Origin: Coffea arabica | Lineage: Eukaryota > Streptophyta > Magnoliopsida > Gentianales > Rubiaceae | Assembly (NCBI RefSeq): GCF_036785885.1 | Contig: NC_092329.1 | Location: 930,001-994,000 of the forward strand | DNA: 64,000 nucleotides | Direction: 5' to 3' | Shown here: positions 12,716 through 24,399 of the stretch, piece after piece | How positions within the stretch are numbered: the stretch's first letter is position 1 | Layout: every line of letters starts with the position of its first letter | The notes under the pieces: generated by a model | Seen by the model: the letters and a program-made list of their open reading frames with translations, nothing else | What the model was told of the DNA's origin: nothing | The model's database searches: none | Position numbers and translations under genes: made by a program

Positions 12716-12751
12716 GACAAAAAAAAAAAAAAAAAAACAAGGCTTTAGCTC

Positions 12752-13782
12752 TTTTCATGCTTTTAGGAAAGGCATGAAATTTCATGGCTTGGAGAAAAAA
12801 TGTAAAGTAATAGGGATCAAATTCTATTTTAGTTTATAACTTTAAGAACCTCTTTGGTACATTTTTCAAAATTTGGGGACTGAAATTGTAGTTCTTCCTT
12901 TTTTAAAAATTATTTTCTTTCCTTCGAATTTGTCATGGGTAGAGACACAAGAGGAAGTTCCATGTTAAGGATAAGGTTAAAAGATGAACCAAATTATACA
13001 ATACTCAAATCAAGTTTAATTTGGTAAAAGTTTGTTTGAAGTTAATTGGTTAACTAGTTAAATCAAACTTGAACATTTTTTTTTAGATACGATAACTTTC
13101 AAGTTCAATTAAAAAAAACTCGTTTAAATTCGATTCGATAACTAAATATGTTAAATTTAAATAATATTTCAAATTCGTTAAAATAATCAAACAACCATGA
13201 ACACTAAAGTATTCGACTTGATTAGATTCGATTATATCCCTAATCAATAAACCCCTAGTTGCCGTCCATCTATACCCAAATTTTTGGAGACGGTTGGTTG
13301 CAGCAATACATTAGGCAAAAAGAGTCACCCTACTACCACAAGGTTATTTATTAATGAGCCCGTCCAGGGACAAAAACCCCAAATATGCTATGTGGATTGG
13401 AATTTAATCTTACTGGTTTCTACTTTGATTGGCTTCCTTTGTAAATTAAATGCACAATGCAGAAATCCCAAGTACAACGAATTTGAAAATCCAAACTGTG
13501 AAAATGGAAAAGAAATTAACAACAAACTAGTTCTAGATAAGAATGTATGTAAATTACAAGGGAGGAAAAAAGGACGTGGAATAAATATTAGTATACAACT
13601 ACTTAATACGAACATTGATTTCCTTTTTTTTTTTATATATTTTTCTTAATTTTTGTCATAAGTTGAGTTTTCCTTTAACCGATTTGTCGTCTGTGACAAA
13701 CTCGCATTGATCACTGATCAAACAATATACTGAAAAGGGCCATCACTAACTACAGACGGCCCAAAACAAGCACCGGCCCCAT
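12752..13782. other. Intergenic stretch left of the bHLH gene
   Basis: AT-rich DNA with no recognisable gene. 13020-13220 carries repeated forms of TTCGATTCGATAACT and TTAACTAGTTAAAT and may be an eroded MITE, but no ends were found. The 3' UTR of the minus-strand bHLH gene should lie just left of 13783. Confidence 0.45.
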
Positions 13783-14997
13783 TCAAGGCCCGAATCTATT
13801 GGTCCAACTGGAAATAAGCACCTCGGGGCCCAACAACAACAAAGGAGTCAAGGCCCTGTTTTCCACCACCGCCCTCAACGCCTTCCTCAGCGACCCAACG
13901 GTCCCAACCTCCTCCTCCTCCTCCTCCTCCTCACCACCACCACCGCCACCACAATGAAGGCTTTGCTGGCACCATTGCACCACCAAGACCGCCTTGGTCC
14001 GTCCTCCAATGGTACCCATCTCAGCCTTGACCACCCTCCCTTCAACAGACTTAACCGCTTCCATCAAATCAGCATTCAACCTCGGCCTGTCCTCACAGCA
14101 TATCGTGGCTTTCACCATTAACAGTTCTCCTTGATCAACGCCATGATCTCCTCCTTCACCTTCAGAGTAGTAACTCACACTCACCTCATCTTTCTCACCG
14201 GGTAAAAACAATGAACAACTCCTTTTGCCACCAATGCAGCACTCTTCTTGGCCATCCTTGTTCATTTCAACATGGTCAGCCACCTTCTTCCTCAGCTCCT
14301 TTAGATATCGAACCGTTTCCATAAGCACCCTTGGTTTATCACTCTGCAAGACAACAATAAACTATTTTGCATGAACACAATTTCTTTGAATTGTCCAAAA
14401 GTGAATTTTCTATGGTGCCGAAAACCAATGAAATGTGCAGAATCAATGTAACTCATATAATATATGAACGTGACACTGGTGGATAATGTAAATTAAATTT
14501 CTAACTTACACATGTGGTGCTTTACCCACATTACTCGACATTGTACCAGTAATCTGTAACTTGCAAGTATATATATGATGTAGCTTCCAAATGCTACATT
14601 TAACATTCTTGTTGATTTTAAGACCGTCTAAAGACCAAGTCTATCAAACTACATTTTCGAATAAAGAATATTGTGTGATTATGCATGCATGGTGCTGGGA
14701 AATCATACAAACTTCCAATACTATATGTTATTCTTGTTTCTACCCGGCCCTAAAGAGAACAAATTTATGTATTAGGAAAAAAAAAGCCCTTACTTTAGGG
14801 AGATTGGGGAAGAGTTTGCGGAGAGTATTAAGGTGGTTGTTGATTCTTTTCCTACGATAACGCTCCGCAAGGGCATGTTTGTTAGCAGCAGCTTGTGGAT
14901 TTTTTTCAGGAGTCTTGAGTCCAGAACCTGAGCTTAAAACTCCAGCACCATCTTTTTTTGTATACTGCAACCCGTAGCAGCCTTGAACTTGAAGCAT
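13783..14997 (-). CDS. bHLH transcription factor with ACT-like domain (bHLH131/bHLH30-like)
   Basis: A DNA-binding regulator of 254 residues in two coding exons: 14794-14997 (68 codons, donor GTAAGG) and 13783-14343 (acceptor TTGCAG). The bHLH spans about residues 39-90. Its basic region has His41, Glu45 and Arg49, the H-E-R triad of E-box/G-box binders, and the intron splits the loop right after NLPK. Residues about 141-192 form an ACT-like fold (LLMVKATICCEDRP to KAVLVVQW), as in the bHLH30/bHLH131 subgroup. A tract of six Gly and eight Glu (200-213) follows. The ATG at 14997 is the first in frame after the leader acceptor. It is a probable nuclear dimeric regulator; targets are unknown. 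Subgroup placement is from memory of the family and is less certain than the domain call. Confidence 0.88.
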
Positions 14998-15011
14998 TTT
15001 CAATACCTCCT

Positions 15012-15279
15012 CTGTAAGTTCAATTTCAACAAGTTACACATAAAAAGAAGATATAGAATTCAGTTGAATATGCAAGTATAGAGGTTAAAGAAGATTGGAA
15101 GAGATTACCGAAAAAAAAAGGAGACAATTTATGGTTATTTATTATAGGGATATCATTTTGTGTGCGTGTGTGTGTGTAGTAGAGCAAATGCTGGCATTGA
15201 AAATGAAGATTTGAAGATCTGTGGAGGGTAATGTTGATCTGATTCATGAAATCAATCAACGAAATCCCAAGAAACTTAC
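15012..15279 (-). other. Probable 5' UTR intron of the bHLH gene
   Basis: On the minus strand, donor GTAAGT directly follows CTCTCTTAC (exon end 15280) and acceptor AACTTACAG precedes AGGAGGTATTGAAAATG. That would place a 268-bp intron in the leader 14 bases before the start codon. It is inferred from consensus only. Confidence 0.5.
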
Positions 15280-15280
15280 G

Positions 15281-15478
15281 TAAGAGAGATTTGGATAATT
15301 GATTAATTGGTAAAAGCTATGACAGCTGCTGTTTCTAAAAAATGGGACAACTACTGATTGTGCTTTGGCCTTTGGTTGACGAACTGAAGAGAGGCTTTGG
15401 TTTTGGTTTTCTTACAGTTGGAGGTCAAAAGGTAAATGGTTGCATGGGATGCCACACGGTTTGCAGAACAAGAGACAG

Positions 15479-15512
<34 letters not shown>

Positions 15513-17400
15513 GTATATGTGTGTGTGTGTGTAGCATTCCTTGGTGTGTTATGGTATATTATGGATTGAATGCTTTTGGGATTTTGAAGAAGAAATGGTA
15601 CTCTTTATTATTCAAGTGTTAGACAGTTGTCACATTAGGAGATTACTAGAACCTGCTGTTTTAACCAAATGAGAGAAATTAATCTGCATGATTCACGCGA
15701 TATATAACATTTACAAGTAGTCTGCCTTTTACTCATGGTATCCAAAGAAGTTAATGTTCTTCACATTGAAAAGTTGACAGACAAAGTTAATGTCAGTATA
15801 TTACAATGTTACCAACTTCCGGTACTTCTCTTTCCTTGTCTTGGGGGTTTGGTCCTGTTTTTTGTCAAGGATTTTAGCATTTATGTGTGCAATGGCCAAT
15901 GATTTCACGAGATTTTCTTCATGGCATCCCTTTTAACATGTTCCTCTGGAAGTCGTTTCTACATTGCAGACCCTGTATACGAATTCTTCAGACGAACATT
16001 CAAAAGCAAAAAACCATATTAAAACTGAGTCACTCTTTTTTGCTCGCTAAAAGATCAGATTTTGATAGTTTCTTTGTTAGAACATACTAGTTTCTTGTGT
16101 ATTGTAATGCAAATGCTCAAACAAGTAACCCTTTATACTCCCCCTTCCCTTTCTATCTTTTTTGGGCACATTATGCTGCTGAGAAATCAATAATTGCATC
16201 TTTCTGCTGTCACCTCTAACCTTATGTGGAGCTGAGAAGAAACCAGAAGATGATTTAGGTTTTTCTTTGAGTGGGACCCTGGGGACTTTGTCCATTAATT
16301 AATTTGACAAGGAGAGATCATTCTCCGATGGGCAGTGTTAGGCTAATAGAGTGGTACCACTAGTAGTACCAGCCGGCATAGTGAAAAAAAAAAACTAAGA
16401 TCAGATCGATGATGAAGGATTCTACAGGACTTGTTCAGCTGAGGGGAGGCAAATGCATAAAGGAAGAAGGAAAAAATCAGGGAATTTTTCCTGTTTGCAG
16501 ATGAACAAAAAGAAGGGTTCATGTTTTTATCCAGTTTGCAGTAAGCATATTGCGACTGCACCAACAAATGCTTTTGTTGCACCAATGTCAACAGAGTACT
16601 GGTCTTAAAGCTGCACTGTGCTCGCCCTAAATTAGCCTTTGGTATCAGAACACAGGTCCCACCATTGAAGTTCACTAATCAGTTGCTTCGTCTCTTCTCT
16701 CCCAGCAGGAAAACAGGCATCATCACCTTTGTTTTTTTTTTTTTTCCTTCTCTGTTTCGCTTTCGTCATCGTTTGGTTGTGATGACTGTTGACCGAGCCC
16801 TTATTCTTTTGACCAGATGAAAGGTCGAGAATGGAATGGTGCATAACAGCCTCTTCCCAAACCATAGCCAACACGATTCAAGAAACTGGAACTCCTTCAT
16901 GAGCATAATAGCATTGTAATAGCATTGTACGAAGTGTGAATATTTTTCCATGCTGCCCCTCTTTTGCTGTACTTATTCCAGTTACTTTTTAGTCCCTAAA
17001 GTGTTAGGAAAAATGGTAGTATAGTTTGTAACATCTTGAGACCCGCAATCACTTTATCTTAGTCTCTTTCGATGAAAATTTGAATTTTCAACGTTTTTTT
17101 ATTGAACTTTTTTAAGAGAATCAATGGTGATTGTCTACTCACGCCTTTCGATATTTTGAACTCGTGATCTATCGGTTGTAAATGAAGCGTCTTATCACCT
17201 TAGACTGCGCTCCATTGTCAAATTTGAAGAAAGCTTTGAAAACAAAAAGAAAAAAAAAGATTAAGGATTTTAACAAAGCAGAGGTGAAAAAAAAAAAAAA
17301 CTGCACGCCACATTACTAGCTTCAACACCATCTGATTCTAAGATTTGAAGTAATTTTTTTATCCCTCTGAGCTATACTTTTTCTCTTCCCATGTCAAAAA
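15281..17400. other. Promoter side of bHLH gene and intergenic DNA
   Basis: The bHLH leader and promoter read leftward from here. A TA/TG microsatellite lies at 15480-15533. About 17110-17225 looks like a decayed tRNA-derived SINE on the minus strand (GAGTTCAAAATATC as a B-box relic). No gene was recognised; the open frames here have no coding character. Confidence 0.45.
15480..15533. repeat. TA / GTAT / GT compound microsatellite
   Basis: A run of TA repeats passes into GTAT repeats and then GT repeats, about 200 bp upstream of the inferred end of the bHLH leader exon. Confidence 0.9.
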
Positions 17401-18110
17401 AGGCATTCATTGTTACTATTCAGTGGGACATTGGCTCAGCAAGAGAATTTGGCACCTCCTGCAGCACATTTTCATGCAGCCACATAAAAACAAAGCATAC
17501 CAGCTGAATGATCAGCGTAGACCAATCACATTCTCTGAACGATTCAGATATTCAAGATACACAACCAAAAAAAAAGGTGGGGAAGGGTATAATTTCATAT
17601 TCCTTTCACAAAATAAAAAAGAAAGAAGCATACCGTCCAAATTATCAGTAGCTCAATCACATCCTCTGGACATGTTCAAAAGGAAAAGGTACAGCTTCAC
17701 ATGCTTCTTCCAGCATATGCGTCGTGCTCTGATAAGCATCTTTGCAATGTACACAGTTTTAGGTTACAACACAAATATAAGAGTTCCACATTGACAAGTT
17801 TACGAGTCAGCCTGCAGAAAAATGTCACGTAGAGTTTTAGTTTCTCAATTAACAATAAGACCATCAATACAGATGTCTTGTTGCAGTTGCTGACTAGTTT
17901 ACAAGGTGAAATTTCTTTAGTCACTCTGCAAAATCCGCAAAATTTAGGCATAAGCTACATAACTTCCACCACCCCTTTGTCAGTAATAAATGCCGAATAG
18001 ACAATTTCAGCTACATTGCTGAATAAAGCACCATGACAATGGACCAAAATGTCGTTATTTTATCCTCCCAGTTGCAAAGCCCGCGCATAGTTATTAAAGC
18101 AGAAGTCTGT
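17401..18110. other. Downstream flank of the lysine-rich gene
   Basis: This lies 3' of the stop codon at 18111-18113 of the minus-strand lysine-rich gene and probably contains its 3' UTR. No coding sequence was recognised. A short A-rich tract lies near 17565-17575. Confidence 0.4.
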
Positions 18111-20682
18111 TCAGACCCCTGCACCAGTTCTCATGAATGGAGATGCAGCAGGAGGGATCAAACCAAGAGCTCGCATTATTTTCAGTCTGCGTAAACTCGG
18201 ATCTCTAGATTTTTCTACCAAGGATGGCAACTGCTAGTAGCATAATAAAAAGCTAAGTCAACAAATGCTGCCCAGGAGATGAAGGATGCAGAATGCTCAA
18301 AAGAAAGCAAAGATAAAATTGACCCACAACTTCATGTTTAGTTGCTTTTGCATTCTTCTGCTGCCCCGCTTCCATCTGTGTTTGATGAATCTTAAAAGAA
18401 TGTGCATGATTCAACAAGATACAAACTATTTGATGAGAAAAAGAAAACAATGAGTTAAAAATAACTAGAGACAACAAGGACTAGCACACGCTCACAGAAC
18501 TCAGCCTGGGTGTCTTTAGGGTTGCATTCTGTGTCTGATCTTTACTTCTTGATGGTTCGGCTCTCATTGAAAGTGAATCATGATTTTTTTCCCTGGCCTC
18601 TGCATTCTGAACAAAAATAATCCTAAAACTATAAATTTTGTCTCATGAAGCACAAAAACAAGATCCAGTAAGAAAGTGCAAGTATGAATTGTAATCTGCT
18701 CACAGAATTTGGGCTCTTTGGTTTAAGTTTTTCATGACTACCACTTTCCGTTTCCTCCTCCTCCTTTCCTTGCTCAGACTTTGAAGTCGTCTTGCCCTTT
18801 TTAACCGAATTCTGTGCAGCAGTACCATTTGAAGGCTTCTTTTTTGAGGTTTTTACCTGATATAAAGTTCAATTAAAGGAAACCAAAAACCCCAGAATAA
18901 AAATGCAAGCCTTGCAAAGAGGAAATTAAGGTATGTAAGACCAGAAAAGATGTTTACTCACAGATACTGAAGTGGCTTTTGGTTTCTTGGGCTTTATATT
19001 AGGCTTTGGTTTTCTGCTTTCTGCACTCTTACTTTTTGATAGTAATTGTACTAGGGAGATATTCCCCTAAGATCCCAAAATTGTTTCAACAATATGATAG
19101 GAAGACAATTAAGATTCATCCTTAAATGGAACCTAGAATTGCAAATTACTCACAGAGTTCTTCTCTGGCTCCAATTTGGTCTCTTTTCTGCGCTTTGCTT
19201 CTGGAGTTGGCTGCGTTTATCATACAAATGCAAAGAAGAAAATGAAAAGCTCAACAAGTTAAACATGAGAAAATGCCAATGAAGAAGGGAAGGAGCCTGT
19301 AATCACCGAAATTATGCTATTTGACTTGGGTTTCTTCTGCTCATCTTCTTTTTTCCTTTTCCGGCTTTTCTCTTCTTTGCTCCTCACTGAATCCAAATTT
19401 ATTTCCTTCGACTTTTTTGTCATTAACTTAGTATTTAGCTTTTCCAAATTTGATTTTACCTGATACACAAAATTGCAGATGCACATGAATTAAAACATAT
19501 AGATAATGATCCAATCAAACAGGCCCATTAAGAGGCTCAGACCATAAATAGCTCAAGAAGCTATGGAGTAAAAAAAACAAAGCACAGATTTCCATTCTAA
19601 TGCATTTCTTGAGGACTGCATTACTTTGCTTTTCTTCAGAAGTGTCAGTATGAATTCCAAACATTACTATAAACCTTCAACAATTTAGACTCCCTGAGCA
19701 CTCACAGTTGGATGGTGATATTGCAATGAAGGAAGAATGTGTTCATTTTCCCCTGATTTTACCAGACGAAAAAGAAGACAAGACAAACTTACAGATGAAA
19801 GGGATTTGATATTCTCGCCTTTGTCAATTTTAGTTTGCTTTTCCATTTTATTTTGAGATGCCTCAGCCACAATTGTTCCTGCTCAAACAAGCATGCAACT
19901 GTGAAAAGTAAGATAAATAACTGAGTACTTTGAATTATGACTAACACTTTCAATAACTACCATCTTGTGAGTTTCTTAAGTGCAACTTTTTAATACCTCA
20001 TAAACCTATTACCTTCACAAATAACATAAGCATCAGTATTAATGAGATTGGGGCGCAGAGACGAGCAAAAAAGCTTCAAATGTTTCTTCCCTCATAATGA
20101 TTAATCACAAATTAAGTAAAGAAAAGACAGCAAATCAGAAAGAGAATAAGAGAAGTCAAGCTGTGTCAAAAACTTTTTGATGCCCCAAAGTAGGAAGTGC
20201 GTAACATAAAATTCAACAAAGTTTGGTCATGTAGTTAAGAAAAGAGAGGGAGAGAGACTAGAAAGAGGGTAAGAGAACTGGTAAGCTAAGTCAAAATCCT
20301 TGTGACATACCAAAAGGCTAGTATGGCCCATAAAATGGAACGAACAAAAATGAAAACTTCAATAAACATTATTTTGATAGAAAACTAGAAGGAAGCTACC
20401 TCTCTCTTGAATTAAATAGTTTCTCATATTACTCATGTAAAAAAGCAAAAACACAAAAAAAAGGGAGAATAAAATGGTATACAAAATCAAAAGATGGGCT
20501 AACCTTTTGTTTTTTGCTTACATGAACCTGATTTGGAGCGCTGGAGTTCCTACAGTTCAAATCCATTATTGGTAAGATACATTCAAAATAATCATTTAAT
20601 TTTCTGGCCTATAATGATGCATAAAGCACCTATGCATTGCCTTCTGCATATGAAATTGACAAGAAAGAATTACCTGCTTCAT
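18111..20682 (-). CDS. Unrecognised lysine-rich, probably nuclear protein (about 296 aa)
   Basis: I do not recognise the family. Nine exons join in one frame: 20504-20549, 19793-19878, 19307-19459, 19154-19210, 18962-19066, 18704-18856, 18496-18606, 18329-18376 and 18111-18233 (stop). A tiny start exon, 20674-20682 (MKQ, donor GTAATT), is the best candidate start but is uncertain. The product is low-complexity and rich in Lys, Ser, Glu and Pro. It has basic clusters resembling nuclear localisation signals (KSRKRKKEDEQKK, EAKRRKETK, NIKPKKPK), no hydrophobic segment and a less charged C-terminus (LRRLKIMRALGLIPPAASP). Six consecutive internal exons are multiples of three and several end in a Ser codon before GTGAG. 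A role in chromatin or RNA is possible but unsupported. A leader exon probably ends at 22530. Confidence 0.6.
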
Positions 20683-22530
20683 AGCTTCACTCAGAATAGC
20701 ACACTATGACAACTCGTGTATCCCTTGCATCTTATCATTGAAAGGTATAGACAACATAACTGTTCAGAACACTGTTAAAGGGTACATGGACAAATTTAAA
20801 TGCTCAAACTCCAAGCCAAGTTGAATAGGATCTTACAAAAAGATGCAGGAAGAGGAAACTGCTGCCACAACTTCAAAATTAACAAATTAGTGCAGAGACC
20901 AAACAACCAAGAAGCAAAGGGCCAGTTCCAACTTGTAGTGTCCTTACAGTGGAATGAGATCTCCACCTGTTTTTCTCCACTTCCCTTTACATCTTCCACT
21001 TACAGTGCCTTCATCAACCTACCATCAAATGAAGTAAAAATATGACTCACTTTTGTTCTTTGCAAGATACAGAATGTACTAATTTCACTGGCAGTAACAT
21101 TTATTTGTGAAATGCAGGAGAACTAAGGTTTTTTTGTAATAAGAATATGGAGCTGAACCAACAAAATTACCAGAATGATAACTCTTGCGAGATTTGAAAA
21201 ACAGTAGTCGCTCTCTCATCTATTTTTCCAACAGAAAATCTGTTACTTGCCCTTAGTTTATCTTAGCGTCTGAAACTGAATGATCAATTTTGCATTCATG
21301 CACATTGCTATATGGAGTTGCACGTTATCAGATCAACAATAGACATCACACTGCAAGAAAATTTACTGACATCTAGGTTTTTCAAGTATTTGATCGTACT
21401 TAAAGCAATTCAAGCTGTAAAGAGCAAAAATAGGTCATACTAGATATCAACAGACTGCATTATGCGATATAAGGAAACTGAATGTATCTTATATCTTCCC
21501 TTTCAATATACAAAAGCGGCTAATCATTATCATCCATATATCTACATTAAATAGCATTTAAGAGTGCATTATTTTGAAACACAAATGCATTGAAAAATAT
21601 ACCCCTACCGTCAATCACATCCACGTGACAGTGTGGCTGCCCATGCAACACTATAGCTTCAAGCATTTCAACCACTCACATCCTCAAAGAACCGCTGCAT
21701 GAAGTAAAGATCTTTGTTGCACATGCTCAGTGCAGGTCTTCAGGATGAGAATGCCTAATGGTTCTAGGTATCAAGTTCTACAATTTCCTCAAATCTAGGA
21801 TATTGAGATGCCAAGACTATCAGAGATGTCTAGAGGTAAAGGCAGAAGACATATCCTTCCTAAAATTTTCAAACTCCGAATCATGAAAACTTTACTCTAC
21901 ATTAGGTACATCCAGTTGTTGGAACTAGCATGAAATGGACAGATATCAATATCAAGGTCTGCTGGAAAGCTGCAAATTCTCAACAATTAAAACAAAAAAA
22001 GGCAAAAAAGACATTGTCATGTTAGAGCAGTTGAATGCCCCTGCATAACTACGAACATATACCAATGGTCCAGCATTGCACTTCAGTAACAATCAAAGAT
22101 CAAAAATCTAGTAGGACCACAAATTGTAGCTAATTATTACAAGGCAATAAAATCATTTCCGCTGCAGCTCAAGGGTTAATACTTTTAGTTAACAACATCA
22201 GCTGTGAATTGTCAGAAATTGAAAGTCAGCAGTTAATTTAACACAGGAGATGCTCCAATTAACAGCACTGAGAGACCACATTTTAGCCCAGAGCGTTCAT
22301 ATCGACACAATCGCAAAAAATAGGGGATTAAACCCAGTCGTAACCAAGCAGTATTGGCTTTCATCGATCTTAAATTAATCAAACTACAACCAAAATCAAA
22401 AGAAATGAACCAAGAAACAAGAAAAACATTCAAGAAATCCTCCTACCCCTTCTAATTTCCCCAGCCCCCAAGTCCCATTTCCAAATAATAACTATGAATA
22501 TTGGAAAGAAAAAGGATAAATTAACTTACG
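20683..22530 (-). other. Probable large 5' UTR intron of the lysine-rich gene
   Basis: The donor GTAAGT just below 22530 and the putative start exon near 20682 would enclose about 1.8 kb. No other exon was identified here. A frame at 20796-20999 ends in a donor-like GTAAGG, but it did not join usefully to the known exons. Confidence 0.35.
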
Positions 22531-22731
22531 TGTAGAAGTGAAAAGAGTCCAGAAAAACTTCAGATGTTAGCTGTCAAAAAACTCAAAACTCTTTCCCGTA
22601 TAATCTGCACTTCTTGTTGGAGAGTGGAGACAATGGGGAGTGAAACAAATGTGGCCAATTTACAACAGCACTTGCGCAGAAATGAGAGTTCCAAGACCTT
22701 GGACGACTTTTTCCCTTCAATGTCTCCCAGG
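22530..22731 (-). promoter_or_regulatory. Leader exon and proximal promoter of the lysine-rich gene
   Basis: A noncoding exon appears to end at 22530 (CTTCTACAC followed by GTAAGT on the minus strand). Its start is not defined. The hAT element at 22732 lies only about 200 bp upstream of this donor, so it sits in or next to the promoter. The 8-bp target duplication CTCCCAGG is at 22724-22731. Confidence 0.4.
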
Positions 22732-23413
22732 TAGAGCTGTAAACGAACCGAAACGAACCGAGTATCTCATGTTTGAGCTCTGTTCGTTAAGCGATTCGAA
22801 CTCCGTTCGTGTTCGTTCATTAACTTTCGAACTCTAAATCTGTGTTCGTGTTCGGCTCGTTAAGTAAAGTTCATGTTCGTGTTCGTGTTCATGTTCGACT
22901 CGTTTAACATAAACGAGCCGTTCGCGAACACGCTCGAAAATTTCGAATCCAGATTATTCTAGACCTTAAATATGCCACACAAATCATTAATCATCCTAAA
23001 AAATAATTAAAATACTAAATGATTAAATTCCATTATTCAATAACTGCATAACCAACATTAACATAAAAACAACAAATAAAACAAAGTAATTTGTCCTTCA
23101 AATATAAAAATTCAGCCATAAGACAAGTAAAAATTTTCAGCAGCGGCCAATGGGGAAGGAAAACAAAAGTAAGGTTGGAAAAGGAAGGGGAAAGTTTTAG
23201 AATTTCTTATGAGTAACCCTAAAATTTATCAAATGACAATTATGTCCTTGTTCGCGAACGCTCGTTAAAATTCGCGAACATGTTCGTGTTCGCTCGATTA
23301 TTAAACGAACACAAAAATTCGTTCGTTTAAGGCTTTCGAACGAGCCTTTAACGAACACGAACGAGCCGAAACGAACCGAGCTAACGAACAGCTCGGTTCG
23401 TTTAACAGCTCTA
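22732..23413. mobile_element. hAT MITE with long inverted ends, 682 bp
   Basis: It starts TAGAGCTGTAAACGAACC; the right end read in reverse starts TAGAGCTGTTAAACGAACC. It is flanked by a perfect 8-bp duplication CTCCCAGG (22724-22731 and 23414-23421), the hAT signature. Both subterminal regions are full of GTTCGTGTTCG / CGAACACGAAC repeats in inverted order, probably transposase-binding clusters. The core is AT-rich with no transposase. Confidence 0.9.
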
Positions 23414-23421
23414 CTCCCAGG

Positions 23422-23660
23422 TCCTAATAACGAAACCAAAGCCAAAAGGAAAACAAGAAGGGATAAAGAGTTAATTACAAAGTACCCCCTAAAAAAACCA
23501 CATGCCTTGCCTTGCTTGTCATTCACATGGATGATGGAACAAATCAATTCTCTCAGCTTTTTATGGTTTCCCATTGCCGAGCGCTCCTAAATTGCCTTCC
23601 AGTATGATGATTTTGTAACGGGAGATGCATGTATATTTATTATTGTGATGAAACGACAGC
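23422..23660. other. Short intergenic stretch
   Basis: Sequence between the hAT element and the SINE. No feature was recognised. Confidence 0.4.
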
Positions 23661-23827
23661 TTTTTTTTTTTTGGTCTAAATAGGTATCCGGAATTACCAG
23701 ACTAATCCCTTAGTTGGATAGAGTTTCGCCTCAAATATGCCCAGCAACGATAGCACATGGGGATCGAATCTGAGACCTTACTGTAACTATAAATGACCAA
23801 TCCCAACCGAACTACCTACGGGAGCAC
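23661..23827 (-). mobile_element. tRNA-derived SINE
   Basis: On the minus strand it begins near GTGCTCCCGTAGGTAGTTCGG (A-box-like) and carries a B-box-like AGATTCGATCCCC. It then reads GGATTAGTCTGGTAATTCC and GGATACC and ends in about 12 A. The flanks AAACGACAGCT and AAAACGAGCTT are a degraded target duplication. The body resembles the SINE at 57.8 kb. Confidence 0.7.
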
Positions 23828-24399
23828 GATAAAACGAGCTTGTCATAAAATTCATTATTTGTGACCTAGAGTTGGAAAATGTACACTTGAAAATTATTAT
23901 TAAGTCTATTATTTGTTCTTTTTCAATTTCATGTTTAAAAATGGTGAACACATATTCGTGGGTAAATGTTGATTTCCTTTGCCGAATAATCTCCAATTTT
24001 ATTGTTCTATGTAAGATGTACGTGTAACGTAATAAAGTTGTAACTAGGGCTGTGCATCGAAATTGAAATCAGTAAATCGAAAGATTGAAATCGGAATTTT
24101 TCGAAATTTTGACATGAAATTTTCCGACCGAATTCGATTTCGAAATGGCTAATTCCGATTTCGAATTCGATGCCGAATTGAATTCGAAAATCGGTGAATT
24201 TCGAATTCACCGAATTTAAACCTACTCTACTTTTAGTCTATTGCACTTCCTCCTCCTCGGTCTACTGCTATTCTACTTCACTCCCACCGACCATTGCAAA
24301 CTCCTGCCAATCTAAGTCTACTCCGTTTTCTCCAACTTTCTCTACGCTACTTGTGATTTAGTAAGTAGTACAAATTGCAAAGAGAAATGACCAATGGAA

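Larger units (their letters stand above)
6516..12734 (+). mobile_element. L1-type LINE, full length but decayed
   Basis: A non-LTR retrotransposon of about 6.2 kb bounded by a 17-bp target duplication and ending in about 17 A. A pyrimidine-rich 5' leader is followed by ORF1 (from 7100) and ORF2 (from 8557). ORF2 domains in order are an apurinic-type endonuclease (starts MKVAVWNCRGAGG), reverse transcriptase (9924-10700), a Cys/His zinc-binding tail (CTSCGDGIETLDHLFFEC, near 11790-11850) and an RNase H domain (near 12180-12460). That arrangement is typical of plant L1 LINEs carrying an acquired RNase H. Both ORFs are interrupted by several stops and frameshifts, so this copy cannot make its proteins. 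The clean target duplication shows that its ends are intact. Confidence 0.92.

Noticed and set aside
20796-20999. Possible N-terminal exon of the lysine-rich gene
   Set aside because: It has a donor-like GTAAGG but no ATG in the needed frame and no good acceptor; the small MKQ exon at 20674-20682 joins better.
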